Source: Ornithoclostridium sp944380285 (lineage in GTDB: Bacteria > Bacillota > Clostridia > Christensenellales > UBA3700). From it: a stretch of 64,000 nucleotides of DNA. Where the stretch lies: positions 1,364,001-1,428,000 of the forward strand of contig OZ006985.1 of the NCBI GenBank assembly GCA_963931165.1, written 5' to 3'. Below are positions 1-6,966 of the stretch, one piece after another (within the stretch, counting starts at the first letter, position 1; every line of letters begins with the position of its first letter). Made by a program: the position numbers and the translations under genes. The notes beneath the pieces were generated by a model, which was not told where the DNA came from, did not search any database, and saw nothing but the letters and a program-made list of their open reading frames with translations.

Positions 1-300
1 AAGTTCGGCGAGATGATCGTCGAAAGCGGCAGAAGCTCCTATCAATTGCTTCAAAATTGCTATCCGCTCGGCGACACCGCCCAGCGCATACCTTTGGCGC
101 TTGCGGTCGGAGGCAGGATGCCCGGCGTGCTCGCGACTCGCGTTCACGGCGGAGGTTTCGCAGGAACGGTGATCGCATATGTCCGCCGCGCGGACACCGC
201 CGCATACGTCGAGCGGATGAAGTCTGTGTTCGGCGACAAAAACGTGTTCGTCATCGGCGTTCGCAACAGCGGAACGAGGGCGGTGAAGCTCGATGTATAA
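1..300 (+). CDS. galK: Galactokinase, C-terminal part (cut by the window start)
   Basis: This is the last 99 codons of a GHMP-family sugar kinase, open from the first base. The visible motif is RVHGGGFAGT, about residues 47-56 of the fragment. It matches the C-terminal glycine-rich motif of clostridial galactokinases, followed by an alternating beta/alpha end with YVERMKSVFG. Galactokinase phosphorylates galactose at C1 in the Leloir pathway. The stop codon overlaps the start of lgt by 8 bases, so the two are probably co-transcribed. Another GHMP kinase is possible because the ATP-binding half lies outside the window, but the HGGGFAGT form is typical of GalK. Confidence 0.75.
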   Translation, partial: KFGEMIVESGRSSYQLLQNCYPLGDTAQRIPLALAVGGRMPGVLATRVHGGGFAGTVIAYVRRADTAAYVERMKSVFGDKNVFVIGVRNSGTRAVKLDV

Positions 301-1384
301 TATTCTGCTCGCTAATATTTTTGACAGCAGTATCGCATTCACGATCGGCAATATAACCGTCAGGTGGTACGGTATCTTCGTCACCTGCGGTATCGTGTTG
401 GCGTATTTCCTGTATCTCTTCCTCTCGCACAAGAGGGGGATCGACCTCGACTTTTCGCTCGAAGCGTTCATATGGGTGCTGTTGTGCGCGGTGATCTGCT
501 GCCGTCTTTTCTATGTGCTCCCGCGCGAAGAATACTATCCGATAGACAGTTGGGACGCATTCGTTCGCTTTTGGGACATCACCCAAGGCGGCCTCACGAT
601 CGTCGGCGGCATTTTCGGAGGCGCGATGGGATTGCTGTTCTGCTGTCTGCGCAACGGCAAGTATTCGTATGCCAAGGTCGCCGACTGTGTCGTGCTTTGC
701 GTGCTCGTCGGTCAGATCGTCGGCAGATGGGGCAACTATGCCAATCAAGAATTGTACGGACAGGTCGTCACGGACCCGGCGTTCCAAAAGTGGCCGTTTG
801 CGGTGTTCATCGACAGGACGGGACAGTGGCACCAAGCGCTGTACATCTATGAGGGCGTGCTCAATCTGATCGGTTTGGTGATCGGGCTTGTGCTCTTCTT
901 CAAGTACAAGAAGCTGCGCAATTTCACCATCTCGGTGTACTACATCTTTTGGTACGGTGTGGTCAGGGGCACGCTCGAATTCTTCAAGATCGAGCACGTC
1001 ACATTCCCCGGGACCGAGATCGGCGTGATACAGGTGATCTGCTATTGTGCGGCGCTCGTTGCGGTGGTCGTGATGGTGCTCAATCAAAGGGGCGTCGTGC
1101 GCTTTCAGAGCAAGTGCTTCACCGTCGACGGCGACCTGTTCAAGCCGACGGTCGTCCCCGACGACTATCTTGAGCGCAGGGAAGAGTATCTGCGCGACGG
1201 CATCCCGGGCAGTTCGTTCGCGGGGGTCGGCAAGCCGAGAGTGGGCGCCTATCCCGAAAAGATCGTCCCGACGCGCGTGCCCGAGGACTATCTCAAACGC
1301 AGGGAATACTATTTAGAGCACGGCATCCCGGGCACGTCGTTCTACGGCGAAGGCAGGGACCGCCACGGCGCGAAGGCGGAATGA
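293..1384 (+). CDS. lgt: Prolipoprotein diacylglyceryl transferase with a repeated C-terminal tail
   Basis: Lgt moves a diacylglyceryl group from phosphatidylglycerol to the lipobox cysteine of prolipoproteins at the membrane. The 363 residues include several hydrophobic segments, GGLTIVGGIFGG near residue 101, and the family signature in the form GRWGNYANQELYG near residue 144. The core ends near residue 275. The remainder is a soluble tail holding two related units about 41 residues apart, VPDDYLERREEYL and VPEDYLKRREYYL, each followed by GIPG(S/T)SF. This tail is not part of the usual Lgt fold. The gene begins inside the last codons of galK. A candidate client, a GH16 lipoprotein, lies at 21397. 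Confidence 0.93.
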   Translation: MYNILLANIFDSSIAFTIGNITVRWYGIFVTCGIVLAYFLYLFLSHKRGIDLDFSLEAFIWVLLCAVICCRLFYVLPREEYYPIDSWDAFVRFWDITQGGLTIVGGIFGGAMGLLFCCLRNGKYSYAKVADCVVLCVLVGQIVGRWGNYANQELYGQVVTDPAFQKWPFAVFIDRTGQWHQALYIYEGVLNLIGLVIGLVLFFKYKKLRNFTISVYYIFWYGVVRGTLEFFKIEHVTFPGTEIGVIQVICYCAALVAVVVMVLNQRGVVRFQSKCFTVDGDLFKPTVVPDDYLERREEYLRDGIPGSSFAGVGKPRVGAYPEKIVPTRVPEDYLKRREYYLEHGIPGTSFYGEGRDRHGAKAE

Positions 1385-1461
1385 CGACGGCAGCCATTGG
1401 CGCCGATCGAGGCAAGGAGACGGACGACCGCTCCGCTTACAAACGACAACAAGGATAAAAA

Positions 1462-2886
1462 ATGAGAAATCTTACACTTTTGACCGACCTCTATCAATTG
1501 ACGATGATGTACGGTTATTCCAAGAGCGACCTGATGAACAAGACGGCGGTCTTCGACGTCTTCTATCGCGGCGTGGGCAACAATTATGCGGTCGCGTGCG
1601 GACTTCAACAGGTGATAGAGTACATCGAGGGTCTGCGCTTCGACAAAGAGGAGATCGCCTATCTCCGCTCGCTCAAGCTGTTTGACGAGGAATTCCTCAA
1701 GATGCTTTCCGAATTGAGGTTCACCGGCGACATCTACGCGGTGCCGGAGGGGACGATCGTCTTCCCGCAAGAGCCGATACTCACCGTCAAAGCGAGGCTT
1801 TTCGAGGCTCAGCTGATCGAGACGGCGATCCTTTGCATCCTCAATCATCAGACGCTGATCGCGACAAAGACCGCCAAGATCGTCTATGCGGCGAACGGCG
1901 CGTCCATCGCGGAATTCGGGCTGCGCCGCGCGCAGGGTCCGGACGCCGGAGTCTACGGCGCGAGAGCGGCGGTCATTGCGGGCTGCGCGTCCACGTCCAA
2001 CGTGCTTGCGGGGCAGATGTTCGACGTGCCCGTCTCGGGTACGCACGCGCACAGCTGGGTGATGAGTTTCGACAGCGAGATCGACGCCTTTCGCGCGTAT
2101 GCAAAGTTGTATCCGGACAGCTGTCTGCTGCTCGTTGACACATACGACACGCTCAAAAGCGGCGTTCCGCACGCGATCGAGGTGTTCAAAGAGTTGCGCG
2201 CCGCAGGGCACGAGCCGCTCGGCGTAAGGCTGGACAGCGGCGACCTCGCCTACCTCAGCCGCGAGACGAGACGTATGCTCGACGAGGCGGGCTTCCCCAA
2301 CGCGAAGGTGTTCGCGTCGGGCGATATCGACGAATATGTGTTGCAGTCGCTCGCGTCGCAGAACGCGCGCATCGACTGTTACGGCATCGGCACAAAGCTG
2401 ATCACTTCAGCCGACTGTCCGTCTCTGGGCGGCGTCTACAAACTCGCCGCGATCGAGAAGGACGGGGAGCTTGTGCCCAAACTCAAAATGAGCGACACTC
2501 CGGCGAAGATCACCAATCCGGGGTTCAAGAAGATAGTGCGCATCTTCGACAAGAAGTCGGGCAAGGCGCTCGCCGACCTGATCGCATTGAGGGAGGAGAA
2601 CTTCGACGGGCTGGACAAGTTGGAGATCTTCGATCAATACTTCACATGGAAGCGCAAGACGATCACCGACTTCTTTGTAAAAGAGCTGGACGTGCCCGTC
2701 GTGCTCGGCGGCAAGACGGTCTACAAGTCGCCGTCGGTCAAGGAGATCGCCGCCTATCACAAGAGCTGTATGGCGTCGTTCTGGAATGAGTACAAGCGGC
2801 TGCTCAATCCGCACATCTACAAGGTCGACCTGTCGCAAAAGCTGTACGACCTCAAACAGAGTTTGCTGGACGGCAAAAAGAAGTGA
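1462..2886 (+). CDS. pncB: Nicotinate phosphoribosyltransferase
   Basis: This enzyme joins nicotinate to PRPP to make nicotinate mononucleotide in the NAD salvage pathway. The 474 residues begin with LLTDLYQLTM and FDVFYRG, the usual N-terminus of the family. They carry GVRLDSGDLAYLS near residue 254 and GIGTKL near residue 310, which line the phosphoribosyl pocket. Length is normal for the clostridial form. The start is supported by an AAGGA six bases upstream. A strong terminator follows at 2915, so the gene ends its transcription unit. Confidence 0.95.
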   Translation: MRNLTLLTDLYQLTMMYGYSKSDLMNKTAVFDVFYRGVGNNYAVACGLQQVIEYIEGLRFDKEEIAYLRSLKLFDEEFLKMLSELRFTGDIYAVPEGTIVFPQEPILTVKARLFEAQLIETAILCILNHQTLIATKTAKIVYAANGASIAEFGLRRAQGPDAGVYGARAAVIAGCASTSNVLAGQMFDVPVSGTHAHSWVMSFDSEIDAFRAYAKLYPDSCLLLVDTYDTLKSGVPHAIEVFKELRAAGHEPLGVRLDSGDLAYLSRETRRMLDEAGFPNAKVFASGDIDEYVLQSLASQNARIDCYGIGTKLITSADCPSLGGVYKLAAIEKDGELVPKLKMSDTPAKITNPGFKKIVRIFDKKSGKALADLIALREENFDGLDKLEIFDQYFTWKRKTITDFFVKELDVPVVLGGKTVYKSPSVKEIAAYHKSCMASFWNEYKRLLNPHIYKVDLSQKLYDLKQSLLDGKKK

Positions 2887-2914
2887 AACACGCCCGATCC
2901 GGGCAAAAAACCGC

Positions 2915-2948
2915 AAAACGGAGCGCAACCGCATGCGCTCCGTTTTTT
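2915..2948 (+). terminator. Intrinsic terminator after pncB
   Basis: A perfect 13-bp stem (AAAACGGAGCGCA / TGCGCTCCGTTTT) with a 6-base loop leads directly into a run of six T. Confidence 0.92.
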
Positions 2949-2967
2949 GTATCAAAACGCGTCTTTG

Positions 2968-3078
2968 CGGAAGTTTTGTGAAATTATGGGCGAAAACGGT
3001 CGGAATTTTGTGAAAATTCGCCCCAAAACAATCGGAATTTTGTGAAAAACATGCTTGATTTGTGCGGAATTTTGTGAC
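2968..3078. repeat. Four regularly spaced copies of CGGAAnTTTTGTGA
   Basis: Copies begin at 2968, 3001, 3033 and 3065, giving a period of 33, 32 and 32 bases, about three helical turns. Each reads CGGAATTTTGTGA, except the first, which has CGGAAGTTTTGTGA. The sequences between copies are unrelated. The block sits in the convergent gap between pncB and the NYN gene, after the pncB terminator. Confidence 0.8.
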
Positions 3079-3141
3079 GGACAAACAATTCTCGATGATC
3101 GAAGGCTTTGACGAGAGATATCCTCATCGCACAAAGCAAAG

Positions 3142-3165
3142 CAGCCGGGGTCGAAGCCCCGGCTG
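3142..3165 (-). terminator. Hairpin downstream of the NYN-domain gene
   Basis: A 9-bp GC-rich stem (CAGCCGGGG / CCCCGGCTG) lies 5 bases beyond the minus-strand stop codon at 3170. The T-rich stretch after it on the minus strand is broken up, so termination strength is uncertain. It could also act on the plus strand. Confidence 0.6.
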
Positions 3166-3169
3166 TTTG

Positions 3170-3700
3170 TCATTCTTCGTCGGTCGTGTATTCGCGCGAA
3201 GATTTGGTTGTCTTTTCGACCTCGTTGCGAATGTCGGAGAAGTCGATGAAGTGCATGCCGCAGACATACCGTATCTCCTTTGCGACGCAGGCGGCGGTGG
3301 AGAAGACTTTGAACTTTTTGCCCCTCGCGCGCAGCATTTGAAGCGCGCGTTCAAAGTCGCTGTCGCCGCTGACGAGCACTGCCATGTCGTAGGTGTCGAT
3401 CGTCGAGAACATGTCCATCACGATCTCGATGTCGAGGTTTGCCTTGGCGGACGAGGTGCCGTCGTCGTTGTAGTAGTGCTTGATGGGCTTGGTGACGATC
3501 GCAAAGCCGACCGAAGTCAAAAAGTTGAAAAAGGAGCGTTGATTGTCGTTGTCGCCGTCCGAGCCGTTGTAGTAGTAAGCGTCGGTGATGTCGCCCCATT
3601 GAGAGCAATAGTCGAGGATCTTTTTGACGTCGACCTTCCATTCCAATTTCTTTTGAGTGTAATAAAAGTTTGAACCGTCGATGAAAATAGCAATTCGCAT
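3170..3700 (-). CDS. NYN-domain (LabA/DUF88-like) putative ribonuclease
   Basis: A 176-residue single-domain protein of the PIN-like NYN family, which are metal-dependent RNases. The acidic clusters expected of the active site are visible: FIDGSNFYY at the N-terminus, DIEIVMDM in the middle and VLVSGDSDFERAL near residue 110. I chose the internal ATG at 3700 over one ten codons upstream because a good GGAGGT lies 7 bases before it and the conserved motif starts immediately (MRIAIFIDGSN). It has its own promoter and is a single-gene unit. The RNA target cannot be read from the sequence. Confidence 0.85.
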   Translation of the reverse strand: MRIAIFIDGSNFYYTQKKLEWKVDVKKILDYCSQWGDITDAYYYNGSDGDNDNQRSFFNFLTSVGFAIVTKPIKHYYNDDGTSSAKANLDIEIVMDMFSTIDTYDMAVLVSGDSDFERALQMLRARGKKFKVFSTAACVAKEIRYVCGMHFIDFSDIRNEVEKTTKSSREYTTDEE

Positions 3701-3718
3701 AAATATACCTCCGAATAT

Positions 3719-3747
3719 ATTATAGCGCACGAAAGCGGACTATGCAA
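3719..3747 (-). promoter_or_regulatory. Sigma-A-type promoter of the NYN gene
   Basis: On the minus strand TTGCAT and TATAAT are separated by 17 bases. The predicted start falls just upstream of the Shine-Dalgarno sequence. Confidence 0.8.
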
Positions 3748-3914
3748 CGCATTTGGCAAGGATGGCGCGTTTAAGGTTTGTCAAATATAAGATACGCTTT
3801 TTTATCGAAAATCGAGATGTCGGTCGTCTGCGGGACGCGGAGCGGCAGTAAAACGCTGTCCGGGGCGGCAAAGCGGTTTTGACAAATTTGGACCGACGCC
3901 GACGCGAAAAGACA

Positions 3915-3942
3915 TTTCAAGTCACGGCGGATGCGGTATATT
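3915..3942 (+). promoter_or_regulatory. Probable promoter of the DivIVA-like gene
   Basis: TTTCAA and TATATT are separated by 16 bases, 17 bases before the start codon. Confidence 0.5.
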
Positions 3943-3959
3943 GATCGGCGGAGGCGATC

Positions 3960-4445
3960 ATGGCACTGTTTGAGACAAAAAGAAGAGGATATGACAAAAA
4001 GCAGGTGGACGACTATGTCTTTGAGACAGGCAGCCGCAACGAAAAGACGATCTCGCAATTGCGCGAACGCATCGCCGAGACCGAGAGCGAAAACGAGCGG
4101 CTGAGGGCAAAGCTAAACGCCTGTCTTGCGCGCGAAGACAGCGTGTCAAAGGCGTTGATAGGTGCGATCGACAAGGCGAAAGAGATAGAGTACGCATCAA
4201 AGGTGCGCTATGCGCTCGAGGGGGAGCGGCTCAAAGAGTTTGAGCAAAAATGGGTCGCATATTGCAACAACAAGGTCAACGGCGTCGCACCGTCCATCCG
4301 CGACGAGACAAAGGCGTTCGTCGCGGCGATGAAGAGGTCGCTCGACGAAGTGATGACCGCGTCGCTCAACCTCGGGACGTATGTCAACGAGGCGGTGATA
4401 GATCACGAAAACGAGGAAGAGAGATTGAGAAAACAAGGGGCATAA
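3960..4445 (+). CDS. DivIVA-domain coiled-coil protein
   Basis: The N-terminus FETKRRGYDKKQVDDYV matches the lipid-binding motif of DivIVA/GpsB proteins (F-x-RGYD-x-x-QVD-x-(Y/F)). A heptad-rich region from about residue 25 to 60 (ISQLRERIAETESENERLRAKL) predicts a dimeric coiled coil. The rest is helical. At 161 residues it is shorter than B. subtilis DivIVA-type proteins but keeps the same order of parts. Such proteins sense membrane curvature and recruit partners to poles or septa. The start has GGCGGAGG 5 bases upstream. The partner and exact role cannot be inferred. Confidence 0.78.
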   Translation: MALFETKRRGYDKKQVDDYVFETGSRNEKTISQLRERIAETESENERLRAKLNACLAREDSVSKALIGAIDKAKEIEYASKVRYALEGERLKEFEQKWVAYCNNKVNGVAPSIRDETKAFVAAMKRSLDEVMTASLNLGTYVNEAVIDHENEEERLRKQGA

Positions 4446-4722
4446 ATCGAGGAAAATTTTTTGAGCCGTGCGGCAAGTCGAAAAAATTTCAAGACAAAAA
4501 ACAGCAAAATTTTGCAAGAAAAATGAATGCGAACGAACTGAATTTTTCTCAAAAACAGAAATTTTGTCAAAAATTGCCGATTTTTGTCTTTACGAGGATT
4601 TTGAGTGCTATGCGCCGTTCAAAGGTTGCATTTTGCGGTGAAAATCTGTTATAATAATATACGGATGTGAATATTTGTCGAAAATACGCACAAATTTGAC
4701 AAATACTAAGTCGAGGTGAAGT
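4446..4722. other. AT-rich intergenic region with short palindromes
   Basis: No gene is seen. The stretch is rich in AAATTTTG-type runs, including the palindrome GCAAAATTTTGC at 4503. It ends with the promoter of the next gene. Confidence 0.5.
4626..4655 (+). promoter_or_regulatory. Sigma-A-type promoter
   Basis: TTGCAT and TATAAT are separated by 18 bases. They serve the gene starting at 4723. Confidence 0.8.
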
Positions 4723-5325
4723 ATGAAAAAAGAAGAATTTGAAAAGATCGCCGAAAGATGCGCTCAACTTGAAGCGAACAGAGATAAGAGTTTTGAAGAT
4801 GCGGCGGAGCTGTATGTGCTGGAAAGATTTTTGGGCGAAGAGAGCGCAGTCGATTCTCCGTTCGACGCCGAAAGATATTTTTCGAATGCGGTAGAGTGCG
4901 CCGCAGCGCTCGCGAAGATCGACGAGTCGCATGTTTTGACGCATGCAAAGGCGATGGCCAAACTTGCGGCGTTCTATGCCGGCCACGCAGATCTTTTTTA
5001 TGACAAGGCGATCGAAAGCTATCATTCGGCGCTTGCCATCGCGCAGAACATAGCGGACGAAGACAGCCGCACGATGATGATCGCAGAGATAGAGTTCGGT
5101 ATGGGCAGGATGTACAGTGACAGAGGAGGCGTGCCGGTTACGGAATATTTTCAAAGGGCTTTCGACGCGTGCGATTCTCTTGCTAAAAAGGGCGTAAAGC
5201 TGGAAGACGACGCCCTGAAGGTGGTCATGCTCTGTTCCACGCTTCTCCAAACGGTCTATGAGGAAGCGGGCGACCATGCGGCGGCTCGCGATATAAGGAT
5301 GAGAAGCAGAAAGTTCTTGTTATGA
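4723..5325 (+). CDS. Helical repeat (TPR-like) protein of unknown function
   Basis: The 200-residue product is acidic and nearly all alpha-helical, with no signal peptide or membrane segment. The pattern YDKAIESYHSALAIAQNIAD near residue 91 and the later YFQRAFDACDSLAKKG resemble tetratricopeptide helices, usually a protein-binding scaffold. AGGTGAAGT precedes the start codon, and a clear promoter lies 70 bases upstream. I recognise no specific family. The following DUF1292-like genes may share its transcript, because no terminator is visible between them. Confidence 0.7.
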   Translation: MKKEEFEKIAERCAQLEANRDKSFEDAAELYVLERFLGEESAVDSPFDAERYFSNAVECAAALAKIDESHVLTHAKAMAKLAAFYAGHADLFYDKAIESYHSALAIAQNIADEDSRTMMIAEIEFGMGRMYSDRGGVPVTEYFQRAFDACDSLAKKGVKLEDDALKVVMLCSTLLQTVYEEAGDHAAARDIRMRSRKFLL

Positions 5326-5449
5326 CGCGCCGGGGCTGCCGCCGCGGCGAATTCGAGGCGCACCGACGGTGCGCTCATGCGCGGAGTTTGCCCGACTCGT
5401 CGCCTGCCGCCGCGCAGATCGGATCGGGACCGACGCCGCAGGAGAGATC

Positions 5450-5851
5450 ATGAAAAAAGACAAATTGCAAGAGCAGATCGAAGAGATGACGGTCGACAGC
5501 GAGAGGGAAGAGCTCGTTGCGGTCGATCTTCTCGACGTGCTTCTCGACCCGGATAACAGAGAACCGTTGGCTTTCGTCGACGAGGACGGAAAACTGCTCA
5601 CATTCGAACAAGTCGCGGTCATACCTCACGACGACAAGAACGGCGAGAGGCAGCTTTTCACTGTGCTCAAACCGCTCGACAAGATCGAAGGCGTCGCGGA
5701 CGACGAGGCGATCGTGTTCCGCGTGAGCGTCGGCGACGACGGCAACACCTCGATCAAGCCGGAAGAAGACGACGAGACAGCGCTCGCGGTATATGACGAA
5801 TATATAAAACTTCTGAAAGCTCACGGCGTCAAGACCCCGGACGAAGATTGA
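5450..5851 (+). CDS. DUF1292-like acidic protein, paralogue 1
   Basis: A 133-residue acidic protein. The centre, EPLAFVDEDGKLLTFEQVAV followed by a beta-rich stretch and DDEAIVFRV, follows the DUF1292 (YrzB-like) pattern of an edge strand 'DEDG', a hydrophobic strand and a terminal 'VYRV'-like strand. The start at 5450 is preferred over an in-frame ATG 27 codons upstream because CAGGAGAG lies 6 bases before it. The next gene, at 5920, is a clear paralogue. The role of DUF1292 proteins is unknown. Unlike the copy at 59252 it has no cysteine-histidine cluster. Confidence 0.7.
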   Translation: MKKDKLQEQIEEMTVDSEREELVAVDLLDVLLDPDNREPLAFVDEDGKLLTFEQVAVIPHDDKNGERQLFTVLKPLDKIEGVADDEAIVFRVSVGDDGNTSIKPEEDDETALAVYDEYIKLLKAHGVKTPDED

Positions 5852-5919
5852 ACAGGGGTGACGCCCCGGCTGCGCGCTGAAAGAATGCGTGAAAGCGATC
5901 GCCAAAAAGGAGGGAGGTC

Positions 5920-6408
5920 ATGAAAGGCAAGGACATCGGAAATGCGGTCGACACCTATGTCGATCTTATGGACATGGTGAAAGACGAAAATGTTTACGGC
6001 ATAGTCGATGACGACGGCTGCCGGGATTGCATACTCAGGCTGCCCGACTACATAGGCGGGGACAAGGAGGAGCAAGAGGTCTCGCTCGACGTGCTGTTCG
6101 ATCGGGGCGACAAAATGACGATCGAATGGACGGACGAAAACGGCAAGGCAAGGTCGTTTGCGCAGCTAGCGACCATAGTCCTCGAAAGGGACGGGAGAGC
6201 AAAATTCTGCGTCGTGGCGGCTCCGCTCGGCAAGACCGACGGCGCGGGCAAAGATGACTTGACCGTGTTTTCGATCGCCAAGAACGAACAGGGAAGATTC
6301 ACCCTCAAAAGGGAAGAAGACGAAGAGGCGTCAAGAGCGGTTTTGGACAAATACCGCCAAATGACGGAAGAGGCGAACAAAAAATCCTCATTAAAAAGTC
6401 AAAGATAA
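5920..6408 (+). CDS. DUF1292-like acidic protein, paralogue 2
   Basis: A 162-residue product. Its second half (MTIEWTDENGKARSFAQLAT, then VVAAPLGKTDG and DDLTVFSIAKNEQGRFTLK) aligns along its whole length with the protein at 5450, including the end AVLDKYRQM against AVYDEYIKL. The first 55 residues are an extra region without a recognisable domain. AGGAGGTC lies 4 bases before the start. The two genes are separated by 68 bases and probably share a transcript. The downstream DNA is the hairpin-rich region starting near 6410. Confidence 0.7.
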   Translation: MKGKDIGNAVDTYVDLMDMVKDENVYGIVDDDGCRDCILRLPDYIGGDKEEQEVSLDVLFDRGDKMTIEWTDENGKARSFAQLATIVLERDGRAKFCVVAAPLGKTDGAGKDDLTVFSIAKNEQGRFTLKREEDEEASRAVLDKYRQMTEEANKKSSLKSQR

Positions 6409-6409
6409 A

Positions 6410-6949
6410 ACTCTGTTTAAGCGGATAAAACGACGACAATCGTCGCGCGAAACCGCGCTTCTCGCGCGACTTGATAAGCAGTCCCCGAATGACCGCGTTC
6501 TTCGGGGACTGCCCCTTACGGGACCGTGAGCGGTGAGCGAGCGCTTGTCCCGTGGGAAGGGGAGTATTGAGGGGAAAACCGAAAACAGCAAGTATGAGGA
6601 ACGGACGTAATTGCTTTTGCAATCACGTCCGTTGCGATTCGTAGCGTTGTTTTCGGGTTGCCGAGAATCCGCATTCAAAAGAAAAGAACAAAACTTGCAT
6701 AACGCGAATAAATTTACGACTCCATCTCGCCCAACCGCGTTTGGGCGAGATACGGTAACGCCCTCGTCGAATGACCGCGCTCTTCGACGAGGGCACTTTG
6801 CGCGGTCGCGAATGGTGAATGAGCGCGCCGCGTGGGAGGGGGAGTATTGAGGGGGAACCATTTCGCCGCTTATATGAAAATACCGCCTGCAAGCGATTTG
6901 CTTGCAAGCGGTATTGATTTGAGCGATAAGCGAAATGGTGCCCCCTCAA
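6410..6949. repeat. Two tandem diverged copies of a four-hairpin array
   Basis: Copy A spans about 6410-6659 and copy B about 6677-6949. Each has, in order: hairpin 1 (A 6442-6470; B 6724-6751) with a loop starting AACCGCG; hairpin 2 (A 6478-6512; B 6760-6794) with a 12-bp stem and an 11-base loop TGACCGCG(T/C)TC; hairpin 3 (A 6518-6553; B about 6799-6834) with a 22-base loop containing GGTGA; the tract GTGGGA(A/G)GGGGAGTATTGA; and a long hairpin 4 (A 6577-6659; B 6847-6949). Stems differ between copies but remain paired, while loops are nearly the same. The stretch lies between convergent genes. No protein gene is supported here. Transcription direction is unknown. Confidence 0.85.
6847..6949. 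repeat. Long near-perfect inverted repeat (hairpin 4 of copy B)
   Basis: The outer arms TTGAGGGGG / CCCCCTCAA continue into ACCATTTCG / CGAAATGGT, CGCTTAT / ATAAGCG, then an inner 15-bp stem ATACCGCCTGCAAGC / GCTTGCAAGCGGTAT with one mismatch. It ends 18 bases before the groEL stop codon on the opposite strand and may also serve as a transcription stop for groESL. Confidence 0.85.
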
Positions 6950-6966
6950 AGAGCGGAGCGGAGCGC

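Noticed and set aside
2968..3078. A CRISPR-like array.
   Set aside because: The repeats are only 13 bases and not identical, there are four of them, the intervening pieces are about 19 bases, and no cas gene is near.
6391..6861. Small proteins in the hairpin-array region (open frames of 79 and 156 codons).
   Set aside because: They run through paired stems and loops, lack ribosome sites, and have unrelated sequence between the two copies except where hairpin loops are conserved.
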